DNA from: Opitutales bacterium
Lineage (GTDB): Bacteria > Verrucomicrobiota > Verrucomicrobiia > Opitutales > UBA953
Length of the DNA stretch: 64,000 nt
Direction of reading: 5' to 3'
Assembly (NCBI GenBank): GCA_017531845.1
Contig: JAFXKI010000003.1
Coordinates: forward strand, 1-64,000
In this document: positions 34,944 to 44,470 of the stretch, one piece after another
Position numbering within the stretch: the stretch's first letter is position 1
How the letters are laid out: the number at the start of each line of letters is the position of its first letter
Notes under the pieces: model-generated
Told to the model about the DNA's origin: nothing
Database searches by the model: none
The model's input: the letters and a program-made list of their open reading frames with translations, nothing else
Made by a program: the position numbers and the translations under genes

Positions 34944-36005
34944 TCAAAAAAGCGAGCCCTGCTTGCCGAAAGTGCGCTCCACGTCGCACACGCCCCAGCC
35001 TTTTTCCGTAAGTACGCGTCCTTGCGGCGTGCGTGCGATGTAGCCTTCCTGAATCAAATACGGCTCGTGAACTTCCTCAAGCGTGTGCTCGTCCTCGCCG
35101 ACGGCAACGCCGATGGTGCCGAGCCCGACGGGACCGCCGTTGTAATTCTGTGCGAGTGTGCGCAATATGCGCTTATCCATGTCGTCCAAGCCATGCCGGT
35201 CGATTTCGAGCAATTCGAGCGCAGCGGCAGCGGTTTTTTGGTCGATAGCGCCGTTCCCGCGTTCGAGAGCGTAGTCGCGTGCGAAGCGGATAAGATTGTT
35301 CACAATACGCGGTGTGCCGCGCGCGCGACGTGCAATTTCCATCGCGCCGCCGTCGTCCGCCGCGATGCCGAGTTTCGCGCAGTTGCGTTTGACGATTTTA
35401 AACAAATCTTCGTGAGAGTAATAATCAAGGCGCGTTTGAAGCGTGAAACGGGAACGCATCGGTGCGGTGAGCAAGCCCGTGCGCGTCGTTGCACCGACCA
35501 GCGTAAAGCGCGGAATCGACAGGCGGACACTGCGCGCATTCGGACCTTGGTCAATCATGATGTCGATACGAAAATCCTCCATCGCCGAGTAAAGAAATTC
35601 TTCCACAACCTTGGAAATGCGGTGGATTTCGTCGATAAAAAGAATTTCGCCCTCTTCAAGCGCCGTGAGCAAACCCGCAAGGTCGGCAGGTTTTTCGATG
35701 ACGGGACCGGAAGTAATTTTCACTCTCGTTCCCATTTCTTCGGCAAGAATCAGCGCGAGTGTGGTTTTGCCCAAGCCGGGCGGACCGTGAAGCAAAATGT
35801 GGTCGAGAGCCCGGCGTTCCCGCCGCGCCGCACCTACCATCACGCGCAGACGCTCAATCGTGCGCGGTTGCCCGGTAAAATCGTCAAAATTCGGCGGACG
35901 CAACGCCTGATCCAGCGTCGCATCCTTGAGCGCGAGCGCGTCTTCGAAATAACTGCGCGGCGCATCGTCCGCGTATCCGTTCTGCTCTGTTTTTTTCTTC
36001 GCCAT
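34944..36005 (-). CDS. ruvB: Holliday junction branch migration helicase RuvB
   Basis: This AAA+ motor works with RuvA and RuvC in recombinational repair. The Walker A motif is LLHGPPGLGKTTLA, Walker B is LFIDEIHRI, and sensor 1 reads TLVGATTRTGLL. The C-terminal winged-helix part has LEVHEPYLIQEGYIARTPQG. At 353 residues it is normal for the family. The N-terminus adds a 15-residue polar lead. ruvA and ruvC are not adjacent, and no LexA-type box was recognised upstream. Confidence 0.96.
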   Translation of the reverse strand: MAKKKTEQNGYADDAPRSYFEDALALKDATLDQALRPPNFDDFTGQPRTIERLRVMVGAARRERRALDHILLHGPPGLGKTTLALILAEEMGTRVKITSGPVIEKPADLAGLLTALEEGEILFIDEIHRISKVVEEFLYSAMEDFRIDIMIDQGPNARSVRLSIPRFTLVGATTRTGLLTAPMRSRFTLQTRLDYYSHEDLFKIVKRNCAKLGIAADDGGAMEIARRARGTPRIVNNLIRFARDYALERGNGAIDQKTAAAALELLEIDRHGLDDMDKRILRTLAQNYNGGPVGLGTIGVAVGEDEHTLEEVHEPYLIQEGYIARTPQGRVLTEKGWGVCDVERTFGKQGSLF

Positions 36006-36306
36006 CAGGAATTTTCAAGAAAGATAGCGCGTTCCCGCCCTTTTTCGCAAATTGAAATTTGCTGTTACGTCGGAACAACAAAAGCGGAAGAGTGGAAGAG
36101 TGAAATCGGCTTCGCCGAGAATTTTACTTTTATAAAAATAAAAAAGGTTTCTTTTTCTTCTTTCGCTACGAAACAAGAAAACTTCTAAGCCCTTGAGCTC
36201 TTCCACTCCTCCACTCCTCCACTCTCGCCAAAGCGCTCTTCGATAAATTTCAATTTGCGGGAACGTAATGAAAAGCGTATCGTTCCCGGCAATACTTTTT
36301 TTCTCC
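36006..36306 (+). repeat. Intergenic repeat, copy B, upstream of gatB (longest form)
   Basis: This 301-base gap between ruvB and gatB is largely the repeat. An inverted pair bounds it: GCAAATTGAAATTTGC near 36,045 and ATTTCAATTTGCGGGAACG near 36,247. Inside are AGTGGAAGAGTG units, the TCGGCTTCGCCGA hairpin, TTTTACTTTTAT, AAAAATAAAAAAG, then AAACAAGAAAACTTCTAAGC. It is followed by complementary CTCTTCCACTCC units. No gene is present. Confidence 0.7.
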
Positions 36307-37767
36307 ATGGAATACGAAGCAGTCATCGGTTTGGAAATTCACGTTCAGCTCAAAGCCAAGAGCAAAGTTTTCGCGGGATCGCCCGCAGGCTTCGGCGAAC
36401 CGCCGAACAAGCTGATTGACCCGACCGTGCTCGCGCTTCCGGGCGCGCTTCCTGTGCTTAATCGCGAATCCGTGGAAAAATCCGTGAAATTCGGACTGAT
36501 GATTGACGCGAAAATGCCGGAAATTTCCCGCTGGTCGCGCAAAAATTATTTTTATCCGGACAGTCCGAAAAACTACCAAATCACGCAGCTCGCCGAAGAA
36601 GCGATTGTCGGTCCCGGCGAAGTCGAAATCGAGCTTCCCGGTCCGTCCCGCAACGTGATGGGCGAACACAAAAAAATTCGCATCAACCATGCGCACTTGG
36701 AGGAAGACGTCGGAAAACTCACGCACGGCGGCACGACCTCGCTCGTCGATTACAATCGCGCGGGAACGACACTTCTCGAAATCGTCACGGAGCCGGATAT
36801 GCATTCCGCCGAAGAAGCCGTCGCCCTCCTGAACGCACTTCGCATGATTTTGAACGCCGCCGGGCTTTCCGATTGCGACATGGAAAAAGGTCAGCTGCGT
36901 TGCGACGCGAACGTTTCCGTGCGCCCGAAAGGTTCATCCGAACTGCGCACGCGCACCGAAATGAAAAACGTCAATTCGCTCACCGGTGTGCGCAACTGCA
37001 TTAATTTTGAAATCAAACGCCAGATCCGCGCTTACGAAAACGGTGAAAGCATCGTACAGGAAACGCGCGGCTGGAACGCCGAAACCGGGCATACTTATTC
37101 CATGCGCTCCAAGGAAAATGCGCACGACTACCGCTATTTCCCGGATCCGGATCTGATGCCGGTAAAGCTCGATGACGCGTGGATCGCCCGCCTCAAAGCC
37201 GACTTGCCGGAAAAACCGTTTGACCGCCAACGCCGCTACATGACGGACTTCGGCTTGCCCTACACGATTACTTCCGTGCTCATTCCCGACCGCGCGCTTT
37301 GCGACTTTTTTGAAAAATCCGTCGCCGCGTTCCCGAAAGCCCCGCAGCAAACGGCGAATCTTATCGTGAACGAAATCCTCCGCGAAATTGCCGCCGCGGG
37401 AACGGAAGCGACGATTGCCGACAGCAAAATTTCTCCGGAAGCACTCGCCGGGCTCGTCGAAGCCGTTGAGGTGGGAACGATTTCCAAGCAACAGGCAAAA
37501 GAAGTTTTCGCCGACATGTGGAATACCGAAAAATCCGCCGCCGATATCATCAAAGAAAAAGGCTTGGCGCAGAGTTCCGATTCCGGCGAGCTTGAAGCCA
37601 TGATTTCCGCCGTGATTGCCGACCCGAAAAACGCTGACGCCGTCGCCTCCTTCAAAGGCGGGAACGAGAAAGTTATCAACGTTCTTAAAGGTCAGGTAAT
37701 GAAAGCTTCGCGCGGCAAAGCCAATCCCGCCAAGGTCGACGAAATCATGCGCAAACTTTTGGCATAA
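36307..37767 (+). CDS. gatB: Aspartyl/glutamyl-tRNA(Asn/Gln) amidotransferase subunit B
   Basis: This subunit of GatCAB turns Glu-tRNA(Gln) and Asp-tRNA(Asn) into their amide forms, by phosphorylating the ester-linked acid and receiving ammonia from GatA. The first block YEAVIGLEIHVQLKAKSKVF, KNYFYPDSPKNYQITQ and the Zn/Mg region INHAHLEEDVGKLTH are all intact. The C-terminal YqeY-like domain shows INVLKGQVMKASRGKANP. The frame is open to 36268. I use the ATG at 36307 because MEYEAVIGLE is the family start. gatA and gatC are not adjacent. Repeat copy B precedes it. Confidence 0.96.
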   Translation: MEYEAVIGLEIHVQLKAKSKVFAGSPAGFGEPPNKLIDPTVLALPGALPVLNRESVEKSVKFGLMIDAKMPEISRWSRKNYFYPDSPKNYQITQLAEEAIVGPGEVEIELPGPSRNVMGEHKKIRINHAHLEEDVGKLTHGGTTSLVDYNRAGTTLLEIVTEPDMHSAEEAVALLNALRMILNAAGLSDCDMEKGQLRCDANVSVRPKGSSELRTRTEMKNVNSLTGVRNCINFEIKRQIRAYENGESIVQETRGWNAETGHTYSMRSKENAHDYRYFPDPDLMPVKLDDAWIARLKADLPEKPFDRQRRYMTDFGLPYTITSVLIPDRALCDFFEKSVAAFPKAPQQTANLIVNEILREIAAAGTEATIADSKISPEALAGLVEAVEVGTISKQQAKEVFADMWNTEKSAADIIKEKGLAQSSDSGELEAMISAVIADPKNADAVASFKGGNEKVINVLKGQVMKASRGKANPAKVDEIMRKLLA

Positions 37768-37782
37768 AAAAAAACACGAGAC

Positions 37783-37813
37783 AAAAAAAACAGGCGTTCT
37801 GCCTGTTTTTTTT
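37783..37813 (+). terminator. Intrinsic terminator after gatB
   Basis: Arms ACAGGC and GCCTGT with a GTTCT loop, flanked by eight A and eight T. It lies 16 bases after the stop. Confidence 0.88.
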
Positions 37814-37922
37814 GCTTCACGTTCCTTTACGCCGCGACATCCCGACCTACCCCAAATTTGCACCAAAGCACTAAGGAGAAAATAACCTTTGTCGCTCGGT
37901 AACTTGGTGCAAACCTTTCGGA

Positions 37923-39677
37923 TTATTCTCCGGAGGCGGTTTTTTGGCGGGAACGCTTTCTTTCTTCGAGAAGCGCACGGGAACGGTCGATCGCCGTTTG
38001 CATATCCGGACAAATGTTTTCCGCGCCGATAATTTTGTCCAATTCGGCGTGTTCGATAGCGCGCTTCGGCTGCGGATGCAGGCCGGCAATAACGAGAGAA
38101 GTTCCGTTGGCGCACATGTCCAGGTGCGTTTCCGAAATGGCGTGAATGCCGGTAGCATCAATAGAAATAAGGTTACTCAAATCAAGGATAAAGACTTTCG
38201 GTTTACGTCCGACACGCTTGAAGTTTTCGCGAAACTGGTCAACTGCGCCGAAGAAAAGAGAGCCGAAAACTTCGAAGACTTCGACATTGTCCGGCAATTT
38301 TTCACGCCACGCGGCAAGCGAGCCGTGAGGGTCAAATTCATTTTCACCCAGCTGCTTACGCGAGAAAATATGGAATTCCGCTGTTTCGGATTCACGTTTG
38401 AGAAAGAGGAAGGCAGAAAGCACAACGCCGACTTCAATCGCAACGGACAAATCGACAAACACCGTGAGTAAAAACGTAAGCGTCAGCACAATAATGTCAC
38501 TCTTCGGCGACGTGCGGAGCAAGCCGTAGAACGAACGCCAGCCGCTCATCGTGTAAGAAACCAGCACCAAAACCGCGCCGAGTGCACACATCGGCACCCA
38601 AACGATGTATTCGCCGAGGCAAAGCAATATTGCCAAAAGCACGCCTGCATGAATCAGGGCTGCGACCGGAGTGCGCCCTCCGTTTTTAATATTTGCCGCC
38701 GTACGCGCAATCGCACCTGTCGCAGGAATGCCGCCGAAAATCGGTGAAAGGATATTGCCGACGCCTTGCGCAACAAGTTCTGCGTTCGGACGATGCCGGC
38801 GCCCCGTCATGCCGTCGGCAACAACTGCCGATAGCAAGGATTCAATCGCGCCCAAAAGCGCAATCAAAAAAGCAGGCGCAATCAGCTCTCGCATTTTTTC
38901 AAAACTTAAATCCGAAAAAATCCCGAAGTCCGGAGTCGGGAATCCGGACGGGAACGGTTTATCCATGAAAAATTTACTGCCGATGGTAACGACTCCGTTC
39001 GGGTTTTGCGCTCCCGCGCCCCATCCGAGGAAAATCACGGCGAGTGTTGCCGCAACGATAACAAACAGTGCGCCCGGAATCTTCGAGGTCAGGCGCGGCC
39101 ACGTAAATACAGCAATCGTCGCGAACAGCGAAATAACACAGGTTTTCCAATTCGCCGTATCGAAATATTGGATATATAACGACCATTTTCCGATGAAGTC
39201 ACCGGGAATTTTTTCCGGGATCGTCAACCCGAACAAATCCGGAATTTGAGTGGAAAAAATCGTAACGGCAATCCCCGCCGTAAAACCGACGATTACCGGA
39301 TACGAGATAAATTTGAGCAACGCGCCCATTTTGGCGAGCCCCAATGCGATGAGGATCACGCCCGCCATCACGGTCGCAAACGCCAAACCGCTCAACCCGT
39401 ATTGCGCTACAATCGCGTAAATAATCGGGATAAATGCACCGGTCGGACCGCAAACCTGTGTGCGGCTTCCGCCTAAGAGAGCAATCGCAAATCCGGCGAT
39501 AATCGCCGTGTAAAGTCCTTTTTCCGGAGCGACGCCGGAAGCGACGGCAAAGGCAATTGCCAACGGGAGCGCAATTACGCCGACGATAATCCCGGCGATA
39601 AAATCGGATTTAAAATCCTTTATTCCGTAACCGTCCCGCAAAACAGTCAGCAATTTCGGTTTAAGATCGGATCGCAT
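37923..39677 (-). CDS. SulP-family anion transporter with STAS domain
   Basis: This inner-membrane transporter of 584 residues belongs to the SLC26/SulP group. The transmembrane part has the signature VALPLAIAFAVASGVAPEKGL (family consensus P-x-A-x-A-x-G) and SRTQVCGPTGAFIPI. From about residue 440 a C-terminal cytoplasmic STAS domain follows (FILDLSNLISIDATGIHAIS), as in bacterial bicarbonate or sulfate transporters. Substrate is unassigned. The octamer is sparse in the gene, at one copy per 500-1000 bases. Sits between gatB (tail to tail) and recO (upstream on the same strand, separated by a terminator). Confidence 0.92.
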   Translation of the reverse strand: MRSDLKPKLLTVLRDGYGIKDFKSDFIAGIIVGVIALPLAIAFAVASGVAPEKGLYTAIIAGFAIALLGGSRTQVCGPTGAFIPIIYAIVAQYGLSGLAFATVMAGVILIALGLAKMGALLKFISYPVIVGFTAGIAVTIFSTQIPDLFGLTIPEKIPGDFIGKWSLYIQYFDTANWKTCVISLFATIAVFTWPRLTSKIPGALFVIVAATLAVIFLGWGAGAQNPNGVVTIGSKFFMDKPFPSGFPTPDFGIFSDLSFEKMRELIAPAFLIALLGAIESLLSAVVADGMTGRRHRPNAELVAQGVGNILSPIFGGIPATGAIARTAANIKNGGRTPVAALIHAGVLLAILLCLGEYIVWVPMCALGAVLVLVSYTMSGWRSFYGLLRTSPKSDIIVLTLTFLLTVFVDLSVAIEVGVVLSAFLFLKRESETAEFHIFSRKQLGENEFDPHGSLAAWREKLPDNVEVFEVFGSLFFGAVDQFRENFKRVGRKPKVFILDLSNLISIDATGIHAISETHLDMCANGTSLVIAGLHPQPKRAIEHAELDKIIGAENICPDMQTAIDRSRALLEERKRSRQKTASGE

Positions 39678-39772
39678 AGTTGAAAGAAATACTGTGGCAA
39701 CGATACTCCCGTGCGACTTGATTTTCCAATAAAAAATAAGGTTCCCCGCATGCGATTTTGACGAAAGAAAAA

Positions 39773-39799
39773 CCGCTCCCCACCTAAGGTGAGGAGCGG
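39773..39799 (-). terminator. Terminator after recO-like gene
   Basis: Arms CCGCTCC and GGAGCGG enclose a further CACCT/AGGTG pairing. On the minus strand the hairpin is followed by GGTTTTTCTTTC. It separates recO from the SulP gene. No gene lies in the 253-base gap. Confidence 0.75.
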
Positions 39800-39930
39800 A
39801 GTGTCTCTTATCTCTACTAACTTAACTCTAACTTCTCTATTCCCCGGCTACACTTGCGTGCTCCGGGAAAATTCAAAACTGGGGAAACGTTAAGAGAAAC
39901 CGTTTTCAAAAGCAACAAAATTCGTATTTT

Positions 39931-40530
39931 TTAAGAAATAAAAAAATCATTTTCCCGGGAAAGCCAATATTCGAGGCGTGAAATGACGCGCTCGGACTCC
40001 GGCGCGGGAACGTCCAAGGCTTCCAGTGGTGTGCGCAAAATCCGAGCCACGCAGGTTTTGTCGTCAAAAGGCAGACTTTCAAACCAATCTTCGCGAACCG
40101 GCAATCCGCATTCCCTTGCCAAAAGCCACAGCGACTTGAAATAAGTGGCATCTTTGCGGGGTTTGTCCGAAAAAGCGGAAATGGCATTCCTGCAAAGTGC
40201 GTAAACGCAAGCTCGTGCGTCCGGCGGGAACGCGTTGCGGGCGAGTACCGCCGCAAAGCGGCTCGCGTAAACCAATCCGGAATAATTTCCGGAAATTCCC
40301 GTGTGGCGTGCCGTCAGCGTGTATTCTTTTGCAAAGCGAGGTCCTTCAGTGCCGGCTTTTGAGCGTTCTAATGTCAGCTCCGCCTCGTCAAACAAATCCG
40401 GAACAATCGTTCCCGTTTTTTTAGTAGATTGCCGAATGAGGCAGGATAAAACGCCTTCTTCTTCCGAAAGTGTCGTTATCAGCCAAAATTTTTCACCGTG
40501 AACGGCGCGCCCGAGAATGAAGGCTTTCAT
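39931..40530 (-). CDS. RecO-like DNA repair protein
   Basis: This 199-residue protein resembles the RecO fold at its start: an OB-type strand series (AFILGRAVHGEKFWLITTL, then GVLSCLIRQSTKKTG) followed by helical parts. Function would be loading RecA onto SSB-coated DNA. The family zinc cluster is not seen, and the chain is short, so identity rests on position and the N-terminal half. It lies 18 bases after the recJ stop, a natural partner, since recJ and recO act in the same gap-repair route. The TAA-terminated end is followed by a terminator. Confidence 0.5.
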   Translation of the reverse strand: MKAFILGRAVHGEKFWLITTLSEEEGVLSCLIRQSTKKTGTIVPDLFDEAELTLERSKAGTEGPRFAKEYTLTARHTGISGNYSGLVYASRFAAVLARNAFPPDARACVYALCRNAISAFSDKPRKDATYFKSLWLLARECGLPVREDWFESLPFDDKTCVARILRTPLEALDVPAPESERVISRLEYWLSRENDFFIS

Positions 40531-40548
40531 GGGAAACGTTTCCTCAAA

Positions 40549-42273
40549 TTAAGCTTGCGAGGGGCGCCACGCGATGAGTTCTGCCTGTTGGTATTTCCGC
40601 CCGTTATAATTATTCCACGAAAGCCTAACCGCCAAATCCGCTTGCGTTCCCGCCGCAGGAATGCCTTCCGGCTTGTGCCACGCGACGACTCCGAGCCGCG
40701 AAAAATTCGGCAACAGGATCTGAAAACGAAAATTATTTTCCCCGAACGCAATTGCTCCCTGCGGCATAATCACGTTTCGGATACCGAAAATCGGTTCCGG
40801 ATTTCCTTCTCCGAAAGGTGAAAGCTGTGCGATCTGATCAAACAATTCCGCCGTAATTTCTGTCGGAGAAAGCCATGAAGCAATCTCGAGTTCTCGCTCA
40901 TTAGAGGATTCTGAACCGTTTTTCGACAAAGCTTCCCCAACGGCGCAATCGAGGTATTCACGAAATTCATCCACTTTCCCGACCTCTACGGAAATTCCCA
41001 CCGCCATCGGGTGTCCGCCCCACGAATCCAGGTTGTCTCCATACGGGCGCAATACGTCGATAAGATTTACGCCGGGAACGCCGCGCCCCGAGCCTTTCGC
41101 CAAGTTTCCTTCGATACCGAGCACGACACAAGGCTTGTTAAAATGCCTGGCAAGTTTGCCCGCGACGATGCCAACCACTCCCGGATGCCATTCCCCGCAC
41201 GCCACCAGAGCATGGCGCGTTCCCGCCTGCGGCTCAAGTTGGGCTAAGGCTTCGTCAAAAATTCCGCGCTCGATTCCCTGGCGGTCGCGATTCATTTCGG
41301 AAAGTTCCCGCGCGAGATCCGCGCAACGATTTTCGTTCTCGCAAAGAAACATGTCTACAGGAAGCGAAGCGTCCGCCAAACGCCCGCTTGCATTGATGCG
41401 CGGCCCGATTCGGTGCGAAACATCGACCGGCAAAATATCCGCCGTGTCGGCAATATTGCTTGCGGAAATCAAGGCTCTCAGCCCCTTTCGCTTGGTATTT
41501 TTCATTTGACGGAGACCGAACCAAACCATTGTGCGGTTTTCCGCAACCAGCGGAGAAATATCCGTAATGGTGCCCAGAGCCACCAAATCAAGATATTCTC
41601 GCAAAATAATATCGAATGATCGCGGATCCCGGCGCGTCCGCATAATTTTAAGCACGCCGTGCAATACCTTGAACATTAATCCCGCCGTACACATGGGAGA
41701 AAAATCCGGCGCGGCGGCAAAGGCGGAGTTCGGATTTACAAAAATCGCGTCCGGAGCTTCCGCAGTTTTACTGCGATGATGGTCGACAATCACTACGTCG
41801 ATTCCGCGGGAACGCAAAAGCGCAACCTGCTCGTTGGCATTCGTTCCGCAATCCAAAGCAAAAAACAAAGCCGGACGATCCCGCGCAAGCACACGCTCCA
41901 CAATCGCGGAGCTCAGACCGTAGCCCTCTTCGCTCCGACGCGGAACAAAATAATGCGGACGCAAACCGAAGCGACGCAAAAAACAAACCAAAAGCGTTAC
42001 CGCCGTCACGCCGTCCACGTCATAATCGCCGACAATCGAAATCATTTCCCTGTTGTCGATTGCCCGCATAATACGCTCAGCAGCGGCTTCAAGATTCGGT
42101 ATCAGAAACGGATCCGTAACGTGGGAAAGCTTCGGTGAGAGGAACTTTTCCGCGTCCTCTGGGCTTTTGTAGCCCATTTTTACAAGAATCGATGCAATTG
42201 AAGGAAGTAGCGCCAGCGTCTCCTCCAATTCACGCGTAAGGCGCGCATCCGATTCTGTATGTATCCATTTCAT
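40549..42273 (-). CDS. recJ: Single-stranded-DNA-specific exonuclease RecJ
   Basis: This 5'-to-3' nuclease acts on single strands in repair and recombination. The DHH-domain motifs are in place: SIVGDYDVDGVTAVTLLVC (motif I), FALDCGTNANEQ (motif II) and VIVDHHRSK (motif III). The DHHA1 part has GGHPMAVGISVE and GKLARHFNKPCVVLG, with an OB-type C-terminal end. Length (574) is standard. It is divergent from the Fur-family gene. The start at 42273 (MKWIHTESDA) is the only reasonable one. Confidence 0.95.
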   Translation of the reverse strand: MKWIHTESDARLTRELEETLALLPSIASILVKMGYKSPEDAEKFLSPKLSHVTDPFLIPNLEAAAERIMRAIDNREMISIVGDYDVDGVTAVTLLVCFLRRFGLRPHYFVPRRSEEGYGLSSAIVERVLARDRPALFFALDCGTNANEQVALLRSRGIDVVIVDHHRSKTAEAPDAIFVNPNSAFAAAPDFSPMCTAGLMFKVLHGVLKIMRTRRDPRSFDIILREYLDLVALGTITDISPLVAENRTMVWFGLRQMKNTKRKGLRALISASNIADTADILPVDVSHRIGPRINASGRLADASLPVDMFLCENENRCADLARELSEMNRDRQGIERGIFDEALAQLEPQAGTRHALVACGEWHPGVVGIVAGKLARHFNKPCVVLGIEGNLAKGSGRGVPGVNLIDVLRPYGDNLDSWGGHPMAVGISVEVGKVDEFREYLDCAVGEALSKNGSESSNERELEIASWLSPTEITAELFDQIAQLSPFGEGNPEPIFGIRNVIMPQGAIAFGENNFRFQILLPNFSRLGVVAWHKPEGIPAAGTQADLAVRLSWNNYNGRKYQQAELIAWRPSQA

Positions 42274-42405
42274 ATAAAAAGATCGCGGATTTTACAGGCT
42301 TCAATGCAGGAAACGCAAGCGCGGGAACGTGAAAAAACATCTTGCCTTTAGGTTTTTGCACAATAATAATGAAATCATTCCAAATAAAAAAATCGCGATT
42401 TTACC

Positions 42406-42846
42406 ATGCATTCCTTCGATCCGGATTCTATTCTTATTTCCCACGGGATTCGTCCGTCGCGCCAACGCCGCGCGATTTTAAAATACATTGCCGAACATCC
42501 GTCCCACCCGACTGCCGAAGATATTTATCAGGCTCTTTACAAAACTATAAAGACGCTTTCCCGCACGACGGTTTATAATACGCTTCGGCTCTTTTGCTCC
42601 AAAGGCGCGGCGCAAATGGTAACGCTCGAAGAAAACGAAATGCGCTTCGATGCCGCCACTCACCCGCATGGTCACTTTAAATGCACGGAATGCGGAAAAA
42701 TTTTTGATTTTCCCTACGACACGATGTTCAATGACGCCTCCGGGAAGCTTCCGGAAGGCTTCCGGCTTGAGGAAACTCAGCTTTACGTCCGCGGGCTTTG
42801 CAAAAAATGTAACGAAGCAAAATCCGGCATGAACGCTTGCGCTTGA
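42406..42846 (+). CDS. Fur-family metalloregulator (PerR-like)
   Basis: This 146-residue regulator has the Fur winged helix at residues about 10-80 (LSRTTVYNTLRLF in the recognition area) and a C-terminal metal/dimer domain. The regulatory site reads HPHGHFKCTECGKIFDFP, with the first Cys pair of the structural zinc site. The second pair is in LCKKCNEA. The His-Pro-His-Gly-His series differs slightly from the H-H-H-x-x-C form of Fur and suits PerR. No Fur or PerR box was recognised nearby. Neighbours (recJ divergent) do not indicate targets. Confidence 0.88.
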   Translation: MHSFDPDSILISHGIRPSRQRRAILKYIAEHPSHPTAEDIYQALYKTIKTLSRTTVYNTLRLFCSKGAAQMVTLEENEMRFDAATHPHGHFKCTECGKIFDFPYDTMFNDASGKLPEGFRLEETQLYVRGLCKKCNEAKSGMNACA

Positions 42847-42867
42847 AGCACACGTTCCCGCGCCGCA

Positions 42868-42903
42868 AAAAAACGCGTCCGTCTCCGGGCGCGTTTTTTT
42901 TTG
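42868..42903 (+). terminator. Terminator after the Fur-family gene
   Basis: A-run, CGCG, a 12-base loop, CGCG, then T-run. It is 22 bases past the stop and can also act on the opposite strand for the 42919 gene. Confidence 0.75.
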
Positions 42904-42918
42904 CGAAAAGCCTCCAAA

Positions 42919-43434
42919 TTACTTGGCTCCGAGAGCCGCTATATTCGGCGATTTTTCAACACCTTCAACTTTCGTTCCCGGACCGGTCGTTACATTAAAG
43001 GAAATTCCGTGTTTCGTGAAATTCAGATTGAATTTACGGACAATTTGATTCACGCCCGGCGCGACAACGTTTTTGCGTTCCCGCAACGCGTCGATCAGCG
43101 CATCGATTTGCTCCGGAGAAGCATCGGGCAGAGCGAGCAGTTTTTCCCGCGCCGCAGCGACAGCGGCATCTCCTTCGGTGATGGCATTCCAAAGCAAAAT
43201 CGCCACATTCATTGCACCGCGAATCGCCGTGTGATTTCCGCCCGCCTGTGCAATTACCGGACGGGAAAATTCGATAATCATGTTCGCAATATTCGGGCGA
43301 TTCGGATCTCCCGCCGCAGCAGGAATCGGCTCCGCCTGCTCATTCAAGAGTGCTTCGTAGTGGTAGCCGACTTCGCGGATTTTGCTGGAGCCGAACGCAC
43401 CGACTGTTTTTTTTCGATTAAAAGATGTTGCCAT
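42919..43434 (-). CDS. Protein of unknown function (171 aa)
   Basis: This protein has no signal peptide or membrane helix. It is helix-rich with charged segments (AITEGDAAVAAAREKLLALP, then IDALIDALRERKNVVAPGVN). The ends are low-complexity (MATSFNRKKTVGAFGSSK, then NIAALGAK). No domain is recognised. The coding character is solid: third-base pattern and octamers resemble neighbouring core genes. It is transcribed alone, 58 bases after the HIT gene stop, so co-transcription is possible. Confidence 0.6.
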   Translation of the reverse strand: MATSFNRKKTVGAFGSSKIREVGYHYEALLNEQAEPIPAAAGDPNRPNIANMIIEFSRPVIAQAGGNHTAIRGAMNVAILLWNAITEGDAAVAAAREKLLALPDASPEQIDALIDALRERKNVVAPGVNQIVRKFNLNFTKHGISFNVTTGPGTKVEGVEKSPNIAALGAK

Positions 43435-43491
43435 TTTTTTGTTTTTCTAAAATTTAAAACTGTTTTCTAAAAATCAGACAGAATAAAAAAA

Positions 43492-43830
43492 TCAACCCGG
43501 AGGCCACGCGAGTTTGCGACCGCCGATGAGGTGAACGTGCAGATGCGGGACGGTTTCTCCGGCATCGGGGCCGGAATTAATCACCGTGCGGAAACCGCCG
43601 ATGAGTCCGCGCTCGGCAGCGATTTTTCCGGCGACAGTCAAAAGATGTCCTAACGTTTCCGCGTCAGAATCCGTAGCAGCCGAGAGCCGCGAAATTACGC
43701 GCTTGGGAATAACGAGGATATGCGTCGGTGCCTGCGGGTTAATGTCTTCAATCGCAAAGCAGATTTCGTCCTCATAGACCATTTTTGAGGGAATTTCGCG
43801 ATCGGCGATTTTTTGAAAAAGCGTTTTCAT
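43492..43830 (-). CDS. HIT-family nucleotide hydrolase (HinT-like)
   Basis: This 112-residue protein has the histidine triad HLHVHLIGGRKLAWPPG at its end, where the central His attacks the nucleotide phosphate. Typical start motifs read LFQKIADREIPSKMVYEDEI. HinT enzymes hydrolyse AMP-lysine or AMP-NH2. Its length is normal for the HinT group. It sits between a PAS-kinase/DUF192 pair and a 171-residue unknown, with no obvious functional link. Confidence 0.9.
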   Translation of the reverse strand: MKTLFQKIADREIPSKMVYEDEICFAIEDINPQAPTHILVIPKRVISRLSAATDSDAETLGHLLTVAGKIAAERGLIGGFRTVINSGPDAGETVPHLHVHLIGGRKLAWPPG

Positions 43831-43878
43831 GAAAGCGTTTGATGCTGATTTTTTTGCGGAAGAAGGTAAAGCGGAAAT

Positions 43879-44454
43879 TTAATGTTCGGAAGAAATTTCA
43901 AACTTTTGGGGCGAAAATCCGCGCGCGGCGACAAAAGGCGCGAGTACTTCGGGAGGAAACGACGTTCCCGTGCGGATTGCGTTGCGCTCAAACCAACCTT
44001 CCGGCATCTCAAGCACAAATTTTACCTGATCCGATTTTGAAGACGTTACGGAAAAATCGTTGGCTCGCATTTCCTTTTTCTCAAGCAAATGCCCGCCTGA
44101 ATCAAAAAAGCCGATGGACAAATTTATCGGAACGCCGCGCATCCAAAATCCGCGCGAATCCTCGTCCGGATAAACGAAAAGCATGCCCGAATTTTCCGCC
44201 AACCCCCGACAGCCCGTCAAGCCCTGCTGACGCTCAATTTCCGTGAGTGCCAAGCGAACAAAAATCGTTACGTTCCCGAGTTTTAGCGGAAACTCCGTGT
44301 CGAAACTTTTGCGTTCCCGCGATGTTTCGTAAGTACCGCCGCATTTTTTTTCACCGGCAAAAAACATGCACGCGCCAAGACCGAACAGCGAGAGAAGAGC
44401 CGATGCTCCGAGCAAAACCGCTACGCGTCCCGATATTTTTTTGAAAAAAGACAT
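43879..44454 (-). CDS. Membrane-anchored DUF192 protein
   Basis: I use the ATG at 44454 rather than the extended frame to 44577, because it begins MSFFKKISGRVAVLLGASAL, a signal anchor. DUF192 blocks follow: LALTEIERQQGLTGCRGLAE, GMLFVYPDEDSRGFWMRGVP, and INLSIGFFDSGG. Function of the family is unsettled; a small beta-barrel outside the cytoplasm is likely. The start lies 16 bases after the histidine kinase stop, so the pair is probably co-transcribed. The Cys in LFGLGACMFF could be lipidated, which I regard as possible only. Confidence 0.8.
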   Translation of the reverse strand: MSFFKKISGRVAVLLGASALLSLFGLGACMFFAGEKKCGGTYETSRERKSFDTEFPLKLGNVTIFVRLALTEIERQQGLTGCRGLAENSGMLFVYPDEDSRGFWMRGVPINLSIGFFDSGGHLLEKKEMRANDFSVTSSKSDQVKFVLEMPEGWFERNAIRTGTSFPPEVLAPFVAARGFSPQKFEISSEH

Positions 44455-44470
44455 TGGCTCGCCGGCTCGT

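Noticed and set aside
39831-39872. Possible second hairpin in the recO-SulP gap
   Set aside because: The pairing around CCCCGG/CCGGG is imperfect, and the stronger hairpin at 39773 already explains a stop.
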